The notes beneath the pieces were generated by a model. That model saw only the letters and a list, made by a program, of their open reading frames with translations. It was not told the DNA's origin and did no database searches. Shown in pieces: positions 1 through 9,937 of a DNA stretch of 64,000 bases (position 1 is its first letter; the number at the start of each line of letters is the position of its first letter). The stretch is taken from the NCBI RefSeq assembly GCF_009649685.1, contig NZ_WJPK01000001.1, positions 1,368,760 to 1,432,759 of the forward strand, read 5' to 3'. This DNA comes from Flavobacteriaceae bacterium EG-1. GTDB lineage: Bacteria; Bacteroidota; Bacteroidia; Flavobacteriales; Flavobacteriaceae. The translations under genes were made by a program, and so were the position numbers.

Positions 1-2222
1 TGATTAGTTTTGACATTCCTGGTGATGTTAGTTCAATGCAAATTAATGATATTATAATTGAGTATCCAATGGGTTCTGGTAATACAGAATCGGTAATACC
101 TACTATTACAGGCAACACAGTTACGATTAATTTATTAGATCACTCTGGCATTGCAACGAATAATGGCCTATTAGGTTCATTAAATGCTACAACTTTAGCG
201 CGACAAATTGCAATTGTTAATATCAATTTAAGTCCACAGTGTAACTACTTATCAAATACTGGAACAGCTTATACAATGGTAGGTAATAATCCTTCAGGAA
301 CAGATGCTACCGGAAGCGGTAGTAGAATTTCTGCTAATCCGATTATTATTACGGGTGCAGAACCACCCTATAGTGCAAATACTATTGTTTTAGATTCTCC
401 AACATTTTCAGGCTGCGAAATAGAAACTGTTTCTGTAGAAACTTTTATTGAAAATGGTATTACTGCATCCAATGATTTCTCAAGAATAGTTTTACCAGAC
501 GGTTTAACCTATGTAGATGGATCATTGAATTCAACAGGAACAAGACCCGTAACATTTGTATCCAGAGATATTGTAGCCAATCATGAAGAGATAATAATTG
601 CATTACCTGTGGGCGCAGACAATACAGATATACTTGCGTATACAATTGGAGTTCAAGGAACTGGTAATGTTTGCGAAGGAACTTACAACCTAGACTTAAG
701 TACATTTGTTACAGTAACCGGTTTGTCCTGTTCGGGCGTATCTTGTGGTACAACTGAAGTAAATACAGGTACAGCAAGTGCAACAGCCACAGTTACCAAA
801 GGAAATTTAATTGCCTCTTCATATGTATCCACAGCATCATATGCTCAAAGTGGTTCTACCACAAATTATTCTATTTTAGTTGGATTAGAAAACAATGGCA
901 CCGAAGATTTAGCATCGGGAATCTCATATGAAGTATTTTGTGCTGACAATTTTGGTGTTAAAAATGGATCTTCAATATTCAGTGGTTCATTATTACAAGA
1001 TATTCCAGCTGGGGCTTCTATAGAAGAATCTATTGCATTTAATAGTACTACATTTTGTGGCGCGAATAGTAATATTATTGTCGAATTTATGCCATCAGCA
1101 TCAAACTGTTTTTGTAACCCACTTTCATTGTTGATCTCAAGTGAGCCCGCAACAGATTTAGCCGATTTAAGTATTGATAAAAGATTAGCAAGTAGTAGCA
1201 ACATTAATCCAACTGCAGGTGATCAATTGAATTTTGAAATTGAAATAACCGCCGATGCTATGGCGACAAATATAGCTTTAGAAGATATTATTCCGATAGG
1301 TTATACGGTTGACGAAACCACAATCTCTAATGGCGGAATATTAAATGGAAATACTATTAATTGGGTTATTGCAACTTTAAATAATTCATCTATAATATTA
1401 ACCTATTCAGTTACAATGAATGCTTCTACGGGCGCTATTGACGAATACAGGAATATAGCACAAATAACAAACGTAGATCAAATAGATCCAGATTCTACAC
1501 CTAATAATGACGATGGTGATCAATCTGAAGATGATGAAGACAGTGTAACCATCTCGTCTATGAATATTATTGATCTTGGAATAACGAAAACCGTTGATCC
1601 TAGTACGGCAGAAATTGGTGATACTGTTGTTTTTACTATAACAGCAAACAACTTAGGTGATATTGAATTAACTAATATTAATATAGTAGATGAACTCCCA
1701 AATGGTTATTCATTTGTATCTGCAACAACAGACGTAGGCACATATGATGTGACTACAGGATTATGGATAATAAATATACTTTCTTCACAAGAATCTGCAA
1801 ATTTAAATATAGAAGCAATCGTACAAGATGGTAATGATTATACCAACGTTGCCGAATTGATTTCTATGGACCAAATTGATGAAAATGAAGGGAATGATCG
1901 CGATGAAGCATCAATACAACTCGTAGATAATAATTGTATCACAATCTATAATGAGTTTTCTCCTAATGGGGACCAAAGCAATCAATATTTCCATATCGAT
2001 TGTATCGAAAATTATCCTAACAACCACTTAGAGATATTCAACAGATGGGGAAATAAAGTTTTTGAAACAATGGGTTATGCAAATGATTGGGATGGAACTT
2101 CGGAAGGACGATCAACTGTAAACAGAGGAGAAAAACTTCCTGTCGGTACATATTATTATATTTTAGATTTAGGCGATAACAAAACACAACCAACTTCTGG
2201 ATGGTTATATATTACCCGATAA
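1..2222 (+). CDS. DUF11-repeat surface protein with T9SS type-B C-terminal domain (5' truncated)
   Basis: The reading frame is open to the left edge, so the start lies outside the window; the first internal ATG (position 36) is not taken as the start. The visible part is Thr/Ser/Asn-rich and beta-rich. Counting from that ATG, two DUF11-type repeats are visible at about residues 375-490 (DLSIDKRL) and 512-625 (DLGITKTVDPS), with an acidic Asp/Glu-rich linker near 485-503. The last 95 residues (EFSPNGD, IFNRWGNKVFE, GTYYYILDLG, GWLYITR) match the gliding-motility-associated C-terminal domain, the type-B sorting signal of the type IX secretion system. By family knowledge the protein is secreted and displayed on the cell surface, possibly as an adhesin. 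Its PorP/SprF-like neighbour 6 bp downstream fits, since type-B cargo genes often sit beside such genes. The target bound is unknown. Confidence 0.85.
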   Translation, partial: ISFDIPGDVSSMQINDIIIEYPMGSGNTESVIPTITGNTVTINLLDHSGIATNNGLLGSLNATTLARQIAIVNINLSPQCNYLSNTGTAYTMVGNNPSGTDATGSGSRISANPIIITGAEPPYSANTIVLDSPTFSGCEIETVSVETFIENGITASNDFSRIVLPDGLTYVDGSLNSTGTRPVTFVSRDIVANHEEIIIALPVGADNTDILAYTIGVQGTGNVCEGTYNLDLSTFVTVTGLSCSGVSCGTTEVNTGTASATATVTKGNLIASSYVSTASYAQSGSTTNYSILVGLENNGTEDLASGISYEVFCADNFGVKNGSSIFSGSLLQDIPAGASIEESIAFNSTTFCGANSNIIVEFMPSASNCFCNPLSLLISSEPATDLADLSIDKRLASSSNINPTAGDQLNFEIEITADAMATNIALEDIIPIGYTVDETTISNGGILNGNTINWVIATLNNSSIILTYSVTMNASTGAIDEYRNIAQITNVDQIDPDSTPNNDDGDQSEDDEDSVTISSMNIIDLGITKTVDPSTAEIGDTVVFTITANNLGDIELTNINIVDELPNGYSFVSATTDVGTYDVTTGLWIINILSSQESANLNIEAIVQDGNDYTNVAELISMDQIDENEGNDRDEASIQLVDNNCITIYNEFSPNGDQSNQYFHIDCIENYPNNHLEIFNRWGNKVFETMGYANDWDGTSEGRSTVNRGEKLPVGTYYYILDLGDNKTQPTSGWLYITR

Positions 2223-2228
2223 TTCGCA

Positions 2229-3161
2229 ATGAAATTGAAAGCTATACATATCAAAATTACTTATTTATTAATGGCATTCATTGGCATTGGTCTTACTTGT
2301 AATGCGCAACAAGAACCTCAATACACGCAATACCAATACAATACTATGACTGTAAATCCAGGTTATGCTGGATCTCAAGGTCATGCTTCAATTATAGCTT
2401 TGTATCGTGATCAGTGGGTGAACATTCAAGGTTCACCAAGAACAATTAGTCTTGGTGTTGATACACCATTTAAATTATTTAGTGGCATTGGATTATCTAT
2501 TGTTAAAGATGAATTAGGCCCAGCTGATGAAACCTACTTTGATGCCAATTATTCACACAGTATAATACTTAACCGATATGGTCATCGATTAGCTTTTGGC
2601 TTAAAAGCAGGAGGAAAATATCTTTCCGTAGACTGGTCTAAAGGAACCTTTAAAGATCCAGATGTTGCATTTCAAGAAAATATAAAAGGAAGATTTTTAC
2701 CGTCTGTCGGTGCCGGAATATATTACTATACAGACAATGCATATTTAGGTCTTGCTACACCTAATATTTTAAAAAACGAACATTATGATGCAATACAAGA
2801 AGCTGTGGCTTCGGACAGAATGCACTTATATTTTATTGCAGGCTATGTTTTTGATTTAAATAATTCTTTAAAATTTAAACCTTCAACTTTTATAAAATAT
2901 GTAAATGGGGCACCTCTAATATTTGACATATCAGGTAACTTTTTAATTAATGAGAAACTTCATTTAGGATTAAGTTATCGCTGGGACGATTCAATAAGTG
3001 CTATTTTAGGATTTTATATTTCTCCTCGATTACATATAGGATATTCATTTGATTACAGTACTACTAATCTCACAAATTATAATGACGGAAGTCACGAAAT
3101 ATTTTTAAAATTTAATTTAATACCTAGACTCACCAAAATTAAATCTCCAAGATTTTTCTAA
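2229..3161 (+). CDS. PorP/SprF family type IX secretion membrane protein
   Basis: A 310-residue protein with a signal peptide (ending near CNAQQEPQ) followed by the family hallmark QYTQYQYNTMTVNPGYAGS. A run of amphipathic strands (LGLSYRWDDS, LHIGYSFDYS) ends in FLKFNL, as expected for an outer-membrane beta barrel. PorP/SprF paralogues are linked to T9SS secretion and surface anchoring of type-B cargo. The gene starts 6 bp after the stop of the T9SS-tailed gene, so the two are very likely co-transcribed and the protein is probably its dedicated partner. The partnership is inferred from position only. Confidence 0.88.
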   Translation: MKLKAIHIKITYLLMAFIGIGLTCNAQQEPQYTQYQYNTMTVNPGYAGSQGHASIIALYRDQWVNIQGSPRTISLGVDTPFKLFSGIGLSIVKDELGPADETYFDANYSHSIILNRYGHRLAFGLKAGGKYLSVDWSKGTFKDPDVAFQENIKGRFLPSVGAGIYYYTDNAYLGLATPNILKNEHYDAIQEAVASDRMHLYFIAGYVFDLNNSLKFKPSTFIKYVNGAPLIFDISGNFLINEKLHLGLSYRWDDSISAILGFYISPRLHIGYSFDYSTTNLTNYNDGSHEIFLKFNLIPRLTKIKSPRFF

Positions 3162-3328
3162 AATTCCAATTTCATTTTTGTTCCTCAATTTTCGGAATTT
3201 CACATAAATTCAACCGAATAAAATAAGTTGCTTTAACTGTTTATTACAAATGTTCTATATCTATGTAGATCGTTAAAATAATGCTAGTGATAATTAATTC
3301 AAATTCACTTTAAAAACCTATTTTCTGT

Positions 3329-3336
3329 TATTTTTG
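3329..3336 (+). promoter_or_regulatory. Candidate Bacteroidota -7 promoter box
   Basis: TATTTTTG fits the Bacteroidota -7 consensus TAnnTTTG and lies 44 bp upstream of the ATG at 3381, in the 219-bp gap after the PorP-like gene. I see no good TTG at the -33 position, so this is only a half-supported promoter. Confidence 0.3.
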
Positions 3337-3380
3337 GTAAGATTGTACCAAACAACTTCAACTTCTTAAATAACACGAAA

Positions 3381-6300
3381 ATGAAAATTTCTCATCGAAC
3401 CAATGTATTTTTATTTACACTATTATATTTCGCTTTTTATACAAATACTTTTGCACAAGTAAAAGTTTTTGAAGGCAAGGAAATTATTCCAACTTATCAA
3501 AAAGGTCCGGACGAAAAAAGTCCAATTTTCTATACAGGTAGAGGCGTCCAAGGAGCACAAGGTAAAGTCTACCCCTACCCTTCACAAACAAAACTAGTTA
3601 GTACGTTAAGCGATGTTACCTATGACATGGTATACCTCGAAAATGAATACATCAAAGTAAAAGTTCTTCCACAATTTGGAGGGCGATTATTTTCTGCAAT
3701 AGACAAAACAAATGGTCATGAGTTATTTCATACCAACAGTGTTATTAAACCAGATTTAATTGGCACCTTAGGTGCATGGGTTTCTGGTGGAATAGAATGG
3801 TGTTTTCCTCATCATCATAGAACTACAACAATGATAAAAAGCGATTATCGAATGGTTAAAAATGAGGATGGTAGTGCCACGGTATGGATTGGGGAAACAG
3901 AAAAAACAAGAGATATGAGAGGTGTGATTGGAATGACCTTACGACCAGGTAGATCTTTTATAGAAGTAGATTATAGAATAACCAATACAAGCGATGTTAC
4001 AACTACATTTCTTTTTTGGGCTAATGTAGCAATTACTGCAAATGATGATTTTCGAACATTTTGGCCACCAAGTCAAGAAATAGGTGTTTTTCATAACAAC
4101 AGTAGTTTTATACAATGGCCATTTTCAAATGCTACTGAAAACTATGGGAGAACGAATTATAAAGCAGGCGTTGATTTAACCTGGTGGAAAAATCACCCAA
4201 ACCCAGTTTCATTTTTTATGTGGGATATTAAAGAAGGTTTCATCGGTGGATATGACTATGGGCAAAAGGCCGGAACAGTGCATGTTGGTAATCCTCATGA
4301 AAATAATGCGTCAAAACTTTGGCAATTTGGACCTGGGCTACAAGGACAAAATGCCAGAAGGAAATTAACCGATGATGGTAAAGCTTATGTAGAATTAATG
4401 ACCGGAACTTTTTCTAATAATCAACCAGATTATAGTTGGATACTACCCCATTCTGTAAAAGATGCAAAAAACTATTGGTATCCAATTCGCGATTTAGAAG
4501 TTGTTAAAAATTCAAACATTGATGCAGCCGTAACACTTCAAATGAGAAGTTCAAAATCAGTTTTCTATGGTTTTAATACAACCAAAGCTTATAAAAATGC
4601 GAAAGTAATTTTATCTAGTGGTGAAACTATATTAGATGAAAAAGTAATCGCTATAGATCCAGCAAAACCATTTACTACAACTTATAAAAGCCGCAAACCA
4701 TTAAATGAATTCGAATTAAAGGCAACATTAATAGATAGTGATTCAAATGAATTAATCTCATATGCTCCGAAAAAACTTGTAAAACCTGAATTGCCTGAGG
4801 TTCAAGAAAGAATTAAAAAACCTAAGGAATTAAAATCAGTTGAGAATCTCTATCTTACAGGTAGATTCGTTGAACAATTTAGAAGACCTGGTCTCGAACC
4901 AGATGATTATTATCTTGCTGCTTTAAAGTTATCACCAACAGATTATCGTACAAATATAGCACTAGGCAAACGTAGATTTAATCAAACAAAATATTCTGAA
5001 GCGTTACAGTATTTACAAGTTGCTGCTGATAAATTAAAGGTAAAATATTACCAGCCGGAAGAAGGTGAATTATTTTACTTTCGAGGTTTAACTCGCAAAG
5101 CGCTTGGAAATAAAGAAGAAGCATATAAAGATTTGGCTAGATCTACATGGTACTATCAATGGTATTCATCAGGTAATTTTCAACTAGCTCAAATTGAAAG
5201 TGGTAAAGGAAATTATGCTAAGGCCTTAGATTACATAAAAGAAGCATATTCTACTAATAATCGCGATGGGCGTATTATAGTACTATATAGCGCATTATTA
5301 AGGAAAGCTAAACATGAGGCACAAGCGAAAAACTTCATAGAAAAACAATTAGCCTATGACCCTCTTGATTTTTCTATCTTATACGAAAAAGAACTTTTAG
5401 ATAATAACAAAAGCTTACAAGATTGGCTTGTAAATATGCAAGACCCAGCCAACAACCATATAGAGATATCGACCAACTATATGAACGCTGGACTTTTTGA
5501 AGATGGTTTATCGTTATTAAACTCATTAAAAAATACTGATAACATCCTTATTCCCTTTTATAAAGCCTATTTTCTTTCAATGCTAGGTAAAGATAAAGAA
5601 GCTAAAGATATGCTTATAAATGCCAAAAACATCGCATTAGATTATGCCTTCCCCTATCGACCAGAAACAGAAATTGTAATAAGAAAAGCACTTGAATTAA
5701 ATTCGGATAATGCTACGGCATACTATCTTTTAGGAAATTTACTATATGACAAGAGACCTGAAGATGCCATGAAATCGTGGCAAAAATCAGGATCAATAAA
5801 CAATAGTATTCCTATGGTTTGGCGTAATCTCGCATTCGGAGCTTTCTATAATGATAAGCAACCCGAACGAGCTATTGAGTATATGACTAAAGCAATTAGT
5901 TTGGATAATTCTAATCCATTATGGTTTTCAGAATTATCTAAATATTATGATGAATCTGATTCCGATTACAAACAGAATTTAGAAATTCTAAAGAAGAATT
6001 TAAATACTGTTAAAGAAGATGTAGCCGCACCTAAAACATATGTTGCACTTTTAAATTTAAATCGGGAATACGACGAAGCTATTAAGTTTATAAATAATCA
6101 TCATTTTAGAACCTGGGAAGGAGGTCGTGAAACCTATTGGCATTATGTGGATTCACATACTTTAAAGGCTAAGGAATTGCTGACAACTAACAAATATGAA
6201 GAAGCCATTTCTCATTTAGAAAAAGCCCTATTATATCCTGAAAATCTTGAAGTAGGCAAACCAACTCATGACGAAAAAAATGCAATGATTTACTATTATA

Positions 6301-6692
6301 TGGGTACGGTATATTCTAAAATGGGAGACAATAAAAAGGCAAAAGAAAGTTATCAAAAAAGTTCCGCAGCCCAAAATGGTCGTGGTATGTATGACCTATT
6401 GTATTTTCAAGCAAAATCGAATGAAAATCTAGGCAATATAGACATTGCTAAAAAGATGTATTCTAACTTAATAACGAGGTCTCAAAAACAAAGAAACGAT
6501 GGTGCAAACAATACGTTAATCGCTGTTGAAGAGGCATCAGCAACAAATAAAAAAGCGGTTTCAAAATCATACTATTTAGAAGCGCTAGGTAATATGGGCT
6601 TAGGCAATGAAGAACAGGCAAAGATTTTACTAGAAAAGTCCCTTAAAGAATATAAAAATAATCTTTGGGCAAATATAATGGCTGAAAATTAG
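3381..6692 (+). CDS. DUF5107 domain protein with C-terminal TPR array
   Basis: A 1103-residue exported protein (signal peptide ending near NTFAQ). Residues about 60-370 form a DUF5107 domain, a beta-sandwich of the galactose-mutarotase type with conserved LENEYIKVKVLPQFGGR and GGIEWCFPHHH. Residues about 480-1100 are tetratricopeptide repeats. DUF5107-TPR proteins are common in Bacteroidota carbohydrate loci, but I do not know a confirmed reaction; a role in handling or cleaving oligosaccharides is inference from fold and context. A paralogue of exactly the same length lies at 52577-55888. The CBM9-like gene follows after 4 bp, so the two form an operon. It is the first gene of the PUL on the plus strand. 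Confidence 0.85.
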   Translation: MKISHRTNVFLFTLLYFAFYTNTFAQVKVFEGKEIIPTYQKGPDEKSPIFYTGRGVQGAQGKVYPYPSQTKLVSTLSDVTYDMVYLENEYIKVKVLPQFGGRLFSAIDKTNGHELFHTNSVIKPDLIGTLGAWVSGGIEWCFPHHHRTTTMIKSDYRMVKNEDGSATVWIGETEKTRDMRGVIGMTLRPGRSFIEVDYRITNTSDVTTTFLFWANVAITANDDFRTFWPPSQEIGVFHNNSSFIQWPFSNATENYGRTNYKAGVDLTWWKNHPNPVSFFMWDIKEGFIGGYDYGQKAGTVHVGNPHENNASKLWQFGPGLQGQNARRKLTDDGKAYVELMTGTFSNNQPDYSWILPHSVKDAKNYWYPIRDLEVVKNSNIDAAVTLQMRSSKSVFYGFNTTKAYKNAKVILSSGETILDEKVIAIDPAKPFTTTYKSRKPLNEFELKATLIDSDSNELISYAPKKLVKPELPEVQERIKKPKELKSVENLYLTGRFVEQFRRPGLEPDDYYLAALKLSPTDYRTNIALGKRRFNQTKYSEALQYLQVAADKLKVKYYQPEEGELFYFRGLTRKALGNKEEAYKDLARSTWYYQWYSSGNFQLAQIESGKGNYAKALDYIKEAYSTNNRDGRIIVLYSALLRKAKHEAQAKNFIEKQLAYDPLDFSILYEKELLDNNKSLQDWLVNMQDPANNHIEISTNYMNAGLFEDGLSLLNSLKNTDNILIPFYKAYFLSMLGKDKEAKDMLINAKNIALDYAFPYRPETEIVIRKALELNSDNATAYYLLGNLLYDKRPEDAMKSWQKSGSINNSIPMVWRNLAFGAFYNDKQPERAIEYMTKAISLDNSNPLWFSELSKYYDESDSDYKQNLEILKKNLNTVKEDVAAPKTYVALLNLNREYDEAIKFINNHHFRTWEGGRETYWHYVDSHTLKAKELLTTNKYEEAISHLEKALLYPENLEVGKPTHDEKNAMIYYYMGTVYSKMGDNKKAKESYQKSSAAQNGRGMYDLLYFQAKSNENLGNIDIAKKMYSNLITRSQKQRNDGANNTLIAVEEASATNKKAVSKSYYLEALGNMGLGNEEQAKILLEKSLKEYKNNLWANIMAEN

Positions 6693-6696
6693 GAAG

Positions 6697-7470
6697 ATGC
6701 ATTTAAGAAAATTAGTATTCTTTTTATTCTCTTTTACATTCTCAATAATAGGTGTTGCGCAATCAAATGCAAAATTATCCTTGGGTCAACAACCCATTTT
6801 TAAAGCTTTAAAAACATCAGAAAAAATAAATATAGACGGAAAATTAAATGAAGCGATATGGCAGAATACAGAGGAGAGGAAATTCGACTATTTTTATAAT
6901 ATTGCTAAACCTTACGACCAACAACAGAGCACTTTAAGAATGTTATGGGACAAGAATAATATCTACTTGTTTTATGAGATGCAAGATAAATATTTGACTG
7001 CACGAGAAACCAAAAGAGATGGAGAACCTTATTTAGATGATTGTGCTGAAATATTTTTTATCACAGCTCCAGATAGTTTAGACACACATTTCGGCTATGA
7101 ACTAAATCTAAATAAAACGTCTAATGACTTTATATATTTTAACGACTTTTATGATGGAAAAAGTGTTGCCTTTAAAGCTTATAATCCAAATTTTAAAGTT
7201 GAAGTAACTTATAATGGAACTATAAATAACAATTCAGATATTGATATCGGATGGACTATGGAAATTGCGATTCCGATATCTAATTTCGGTAAACTAGGAA
7301 CTATTGTACCTATAGTTGCAGGAAATCGCTGGGCCTTTTTAGCCGTGCGTCAAGATCGAAATGATGTAGCGGGAAATCGAAGATCTACTTCAACCATTTT
7401 TCCCATTTATGATATTTCGAAAAACGTGCATCAAGCCAATCGGTTTGGTTTGGTAGAGTTTATTAATTAA
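6697..7470 (+). CDS. CBM9-like carbohydrate-binding protein
   Basis: A 257-residue exported protein (signal peptide ending near GVAQS). The body looks like a family-9-type carbohydrate-binding (DOMON-like) domain: KINIDGKLNEAIW near the start, then LRMLWDKNNIYLFYEMQD, a DDCAEIFF core strand, WTMEIAIP and a closing NRFGLVEF. The protein is one such domain with nothing attached, so it is more likely a periplasmic or surface binding protein than an enzyme. It follows the DUF5107-TPR gene by 4 bp. Its stop lies only 6 bp from the stop of the converging enolase gene. The ligand is not deducible from sequence. Confidence 0.78.
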   Translation: MHLRKLVFFLFSFTFSIIGVAQSNAKLSLGQQPIFKALKTSEKINIDGKLNEAIWQNTEERKFDYFYNIAKPYDQQQSTLRMLWDKNNIYLFYEMQDKYLTARETKRDGEPYLDDCAEIFFITAPDSLDTHFGYELNLNKTSNDFIYFNDFYDGKSVAFKAYNPNFKVEVTYNGTINNNSDIDIGWTMEIAIPISNFGKLGTIVPIVAGNRWAFLAVRQDRNDVAGNRRSTSTIFPIYDISKNVHQANRFGLVEFIN

Positions 7471-7476
7471 AGTAAT

Positions 7477-8640
7477 CTACCAATTCGTTAACGAGCCGTC
7501 ATTTCTATATAGTCTTGGTATATCCACTAATTTAAATTCCTGTCTTTTCGCTAGTTCTTCATTAAAATCTACACCCAATCCCGGGGTATCTGATATGTGA
7601 TATCTTGCTCCATGTAGCTTGTGTTGTACCCGATAAAATTCAGGAGCATTTGTGCCCATATATTGTGCTGGTGTATTTACTTCTTCTAAATAACTAAAGT
7701 TTGAACATGCTGCCGCCAAGTGTATAGATGCCGCCGTACAAACAGGACCTAAAGGATTATGAGGCATTAAATCTATATAATGAGTTTCTGCCATTGCAGC
7801 AACTTTCATAGCCTCAGTTAATCCGCCAACATTACAAACATCAACACGAGCAAATTGCGTAATATTATTTTCTATGAATGGCATAAAATCCCACTTGCTA
7901 GCAAACTCCTCTCCTATTGCAAACGGAACATCTACCATTCTTCTAAGTTCTTGATATGTTCCAGGGTTTTGATCGCGTATTGGTTCTTCAAGAAAATCGA
8001 TTGTACCCGCTGGCATACGTTTCACAAAAGAATATGTTTCTGCTACATTTAAACGAGTATGATAATCTATACCAATAGTTATTTCGTTGCCAACTTCCTT
8101 TCTTAATGTAGTAATCCAATCTGCAAGTATAGCAATGGACAATCTCGGTTCAAACGTACTTTTATCTTCCTGAGTTTCAAATTCTGCAGGAGCTAACCTT
8201 AACACTTTCCAACCTTCTTGAATACAAATTTTTGAATATTCCAGTAGTTCTTCCTTGGTTGTAAAGCGTATAGAAGCAAAACATTCTACAAAATCTCGTT
8301 GTTTTCCTCCCAATAACTCATAAACCGGAACACCTAATGCCTTGCCTTTTATGTCGTATAATGCGATATCAATTCCTGAAATAGCCGCAGTAATCACTCT
8401 TCCACCTTCAAAATACTGACCCCGGTAAAGCAATTGCCAAATAGCACCAATCTGCATTGGATCTTTACCGATTAGAATAGTTCTAAAATGTTTAATAAGG
8501 CCAACTACCGAGAGTTCTCTTCCCGAAAGTCCAGAACAACCCCAACCATATATTTCAGAATCAGTCTCGACTTTTATGACCAACTGTACTCCTCCACCTT
8601 TAATATTTATAGGATATGTTTTAATATCAGTAATTCTCAT
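7477..8640 (-). CDS. Enolase-superfamily sugar-acid dehydratase, galactonate dehydratase-like
   Basis: A 387-residue cytoplasmic enolase-superfamily protein. Visible active-site positions are D192 and H194 (GIDYH), E218 (FLEEP), E244 (IGEEF) and H294 (MPHNPLGP). This Asp-His/Glu/Glu/His layout is that of the D-galactonate and mannonate dehydratase groups. The Lys-x-Lys pair typical of racemases and cycloisomerases is absent; VLRLAP stands in its place. The likely reaction is removal of water from an aldonate to give a 2-keto-3-deoxy acid. D-galactonate is a reasonable guess in a galactan locus, but the exact sugar acid is not certain. It lies 12 bp downstream of an MFS transporter of the sugar-acid type, which may import its substrate. 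Confidence 0.8.
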   Translation of the reverse strand: MRITDIKTYPINIKGGGVQLVIKVETDSEIYGWGCSGLSGRELSVVGLIKHFRTILIGKDPMQIGAIWQLLYRGQYFEGGRVITAAISGIDIALYDIKGKALGVPVYELLGGKQRDFVECFASIRFTTKEELLEYSKICIQEGWKVLRLAPAEFETQEDKSTFEPRLSIAILADWITTLRKEVGNEITIGIDYHTRLNVAETYSFVKRMPAGTIDFLEEPIRDQNPGTYQELRRMVDVPFAIGEEFASKWDFMPFIENNITQFARVDVCNVGGLTEAMKVAAMAETHYIDLMPHNPLGPVCTAASIHLAAACSNFSYLEEVNTPAQYMGTNAPEFYRVQHKLHGARYHISDTPGLGVDFNEELAKRQEFKLVDIPRLYRNDGSLTNW

Positions 8641-8652
8641 AAACTACATTTT

Positions 8653-9936
8653 TTAATTTTCAGTATTAATTCGTTCCACTTTACCAACAATTAATGTGTA
8701 ACTAATTAATCCGACTAAAGCCATTGCTCCTATAAAGAATAAAGCCGGACTAAAATCGCCACCTTGAACTAGATATCCAATAACTATAGGAACTATTACC
8801 GCTGATAGCCCTCCAATAAAATTAAAAGTGCCACCTATTAAACCGATATTTTTTTTTGGTGCAATTAGCGACACAAATATCCAAGCAATACTAGCTAATC
8901 CATTTCCAAAAAATGCAATAGATAGAAATACGATTATTAAGGTAGTGTCATCTGTATAATTTGCACCTATGATAGCAATTGACAACAACATTCCAACAAT
9001 AATTGGAGCCTTTCTAGAAACTTCTGCTGAATATCCTTTTTTCACCAAATAATCAGAGGAAAAGCCAGCCAACAAAACACCACAAAAAGCTGCTAGATAA
9101 GGAACAGATGCATAAAAACCAGATTTAATGAAATCTAATCCTCGAAAGTCTATTAGGTATGTTGGAAACCATGTTAAAAAGAAAATTGTAGTTGCACCCA
9201 AACAGAATTGCCCAATATACAAGCCCCATAATTTCCGGTAACGAAATGCTTGCAATAGATCTGACCATTCGAATTTTTTTGGTGTGGATTTTTGACCATC
9301 ATTATCAACCAATCCACCACCATCTTTAATTAATTTCAATTCGGCACCACTTACCGTTTTATGATTTAGTGGGTCTCGATAAAAAACAAACCATACAGCC
9401 GCCCAAAGTAAACCAATTAAACCTGAAACTATAAAAAGCCCTCGCCAACCCAAAGCATCTTGAATTAATGTGAGTATAGGAAGTAATAGTGCCATTCCTA
9501 AAAATTGACCAGATGTATAGGTAGCAATCGCAGTTGCTCTTTCATTTTCAGGAAACCATCGTGTGACTATCAAATTGTTAGTAGGATAAGATGGTGCCTC
9601 AAACATTCCGATACTCGCTCGAAGTCCAAGCAGTGTTATAAATGAATTTACCATACCTTGTATTAAGGTTGCTACGGACCATAGCGCCATTATAACTGGA
9701 TACAATATTCTTGATTTTACCTTATCTGCAACAATACCACCAGGTATCTGTAGCAATGAATAAGTCCACCCGAAAGCAGAAAAGATATAACCCATTTGTA
9801 CGGCATTAATTCCTAATTCTTCTTTTAATGCAGAGGCCGCAATTGATATATTTGTACGGTCTAAGTAGTTAATAACTACGGTTACAAATATCATTGCAAG
9901 TATGTTGTATCTTTTTTTTGAGTTAATTGATTTCAT
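8653..9936 (-). CDS. MFS transporter, anion:cation symporter type (sugar acid permease)
   Basis: A 427-residue membrane protein with about 12 hydrophobic segments. The N-terminal signature NYLDRTNISIAA and the central GMFEAPSYP, WFPENERATA segments are typical of the ACS family, which carries hexuronates, galactonate and related organic anions with protons. The start is MKSINSKK at 9936. An upstream ATG at 10026 was rejected because it would run 90 bp into the preceding gene and add a charged, non-family extension. With the chosen start the gap from the preceding stop is one base. Pairing with the dehydratase suggests aldonate uptake, by inference. Confidence 0.85.
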   Translation of the reverse strand: MKSINSKKRYNILAMIFVTVVINYLDRTNISIAASALKEELGINAVQMGYIFSAFGWTYSLLQIPGGIVADKVKSRILYPVIMALWSVATLIQGMVNSFITLLGLRASIGMFEAPSYPTNNLIVTRWFPENERATAIATYTSGQFLGMALLLPILTLIQDALGWRGLFIVSGLIGLLWAAVWFVFYRDPLNHKTVSGAELKLIKDGGGLVDNDGQKSTPKKFEWSDLLQAFRYRKLWGLYIGQFCLGATTIFFLTWFPTYLIDFRGLDFIKSGFYASVPYLAAFCGVLLAGFSSDYLVKKGYSAEVSRKAPIIVGMLLSIAIIGANYTDDTTLIIVFLSIAFFGNGLASIAWIFVSLIAPKKNIGLIGGTFNFIGGLSAVIVPIVIGYLVQGGDFSPALFFIGAMALVGLISYTLIVGKVERINTEN

Positions 9937-9937
9937 T

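Noticed and set aside
3161-3200. Inverted repeat AAATTCC/GGAATTT after the PorP-like gene as a terminator
   Set aside because: Seven-base arms with a loop of about 26 bases and no T-run after the stem.
7477-8640. Calling this enolase a second anhydrogalactonate cycloisomerase
   Set aside because: It lacks the Lys-x-Lys motif and carries the Asp-His dehydratase pattern instead.
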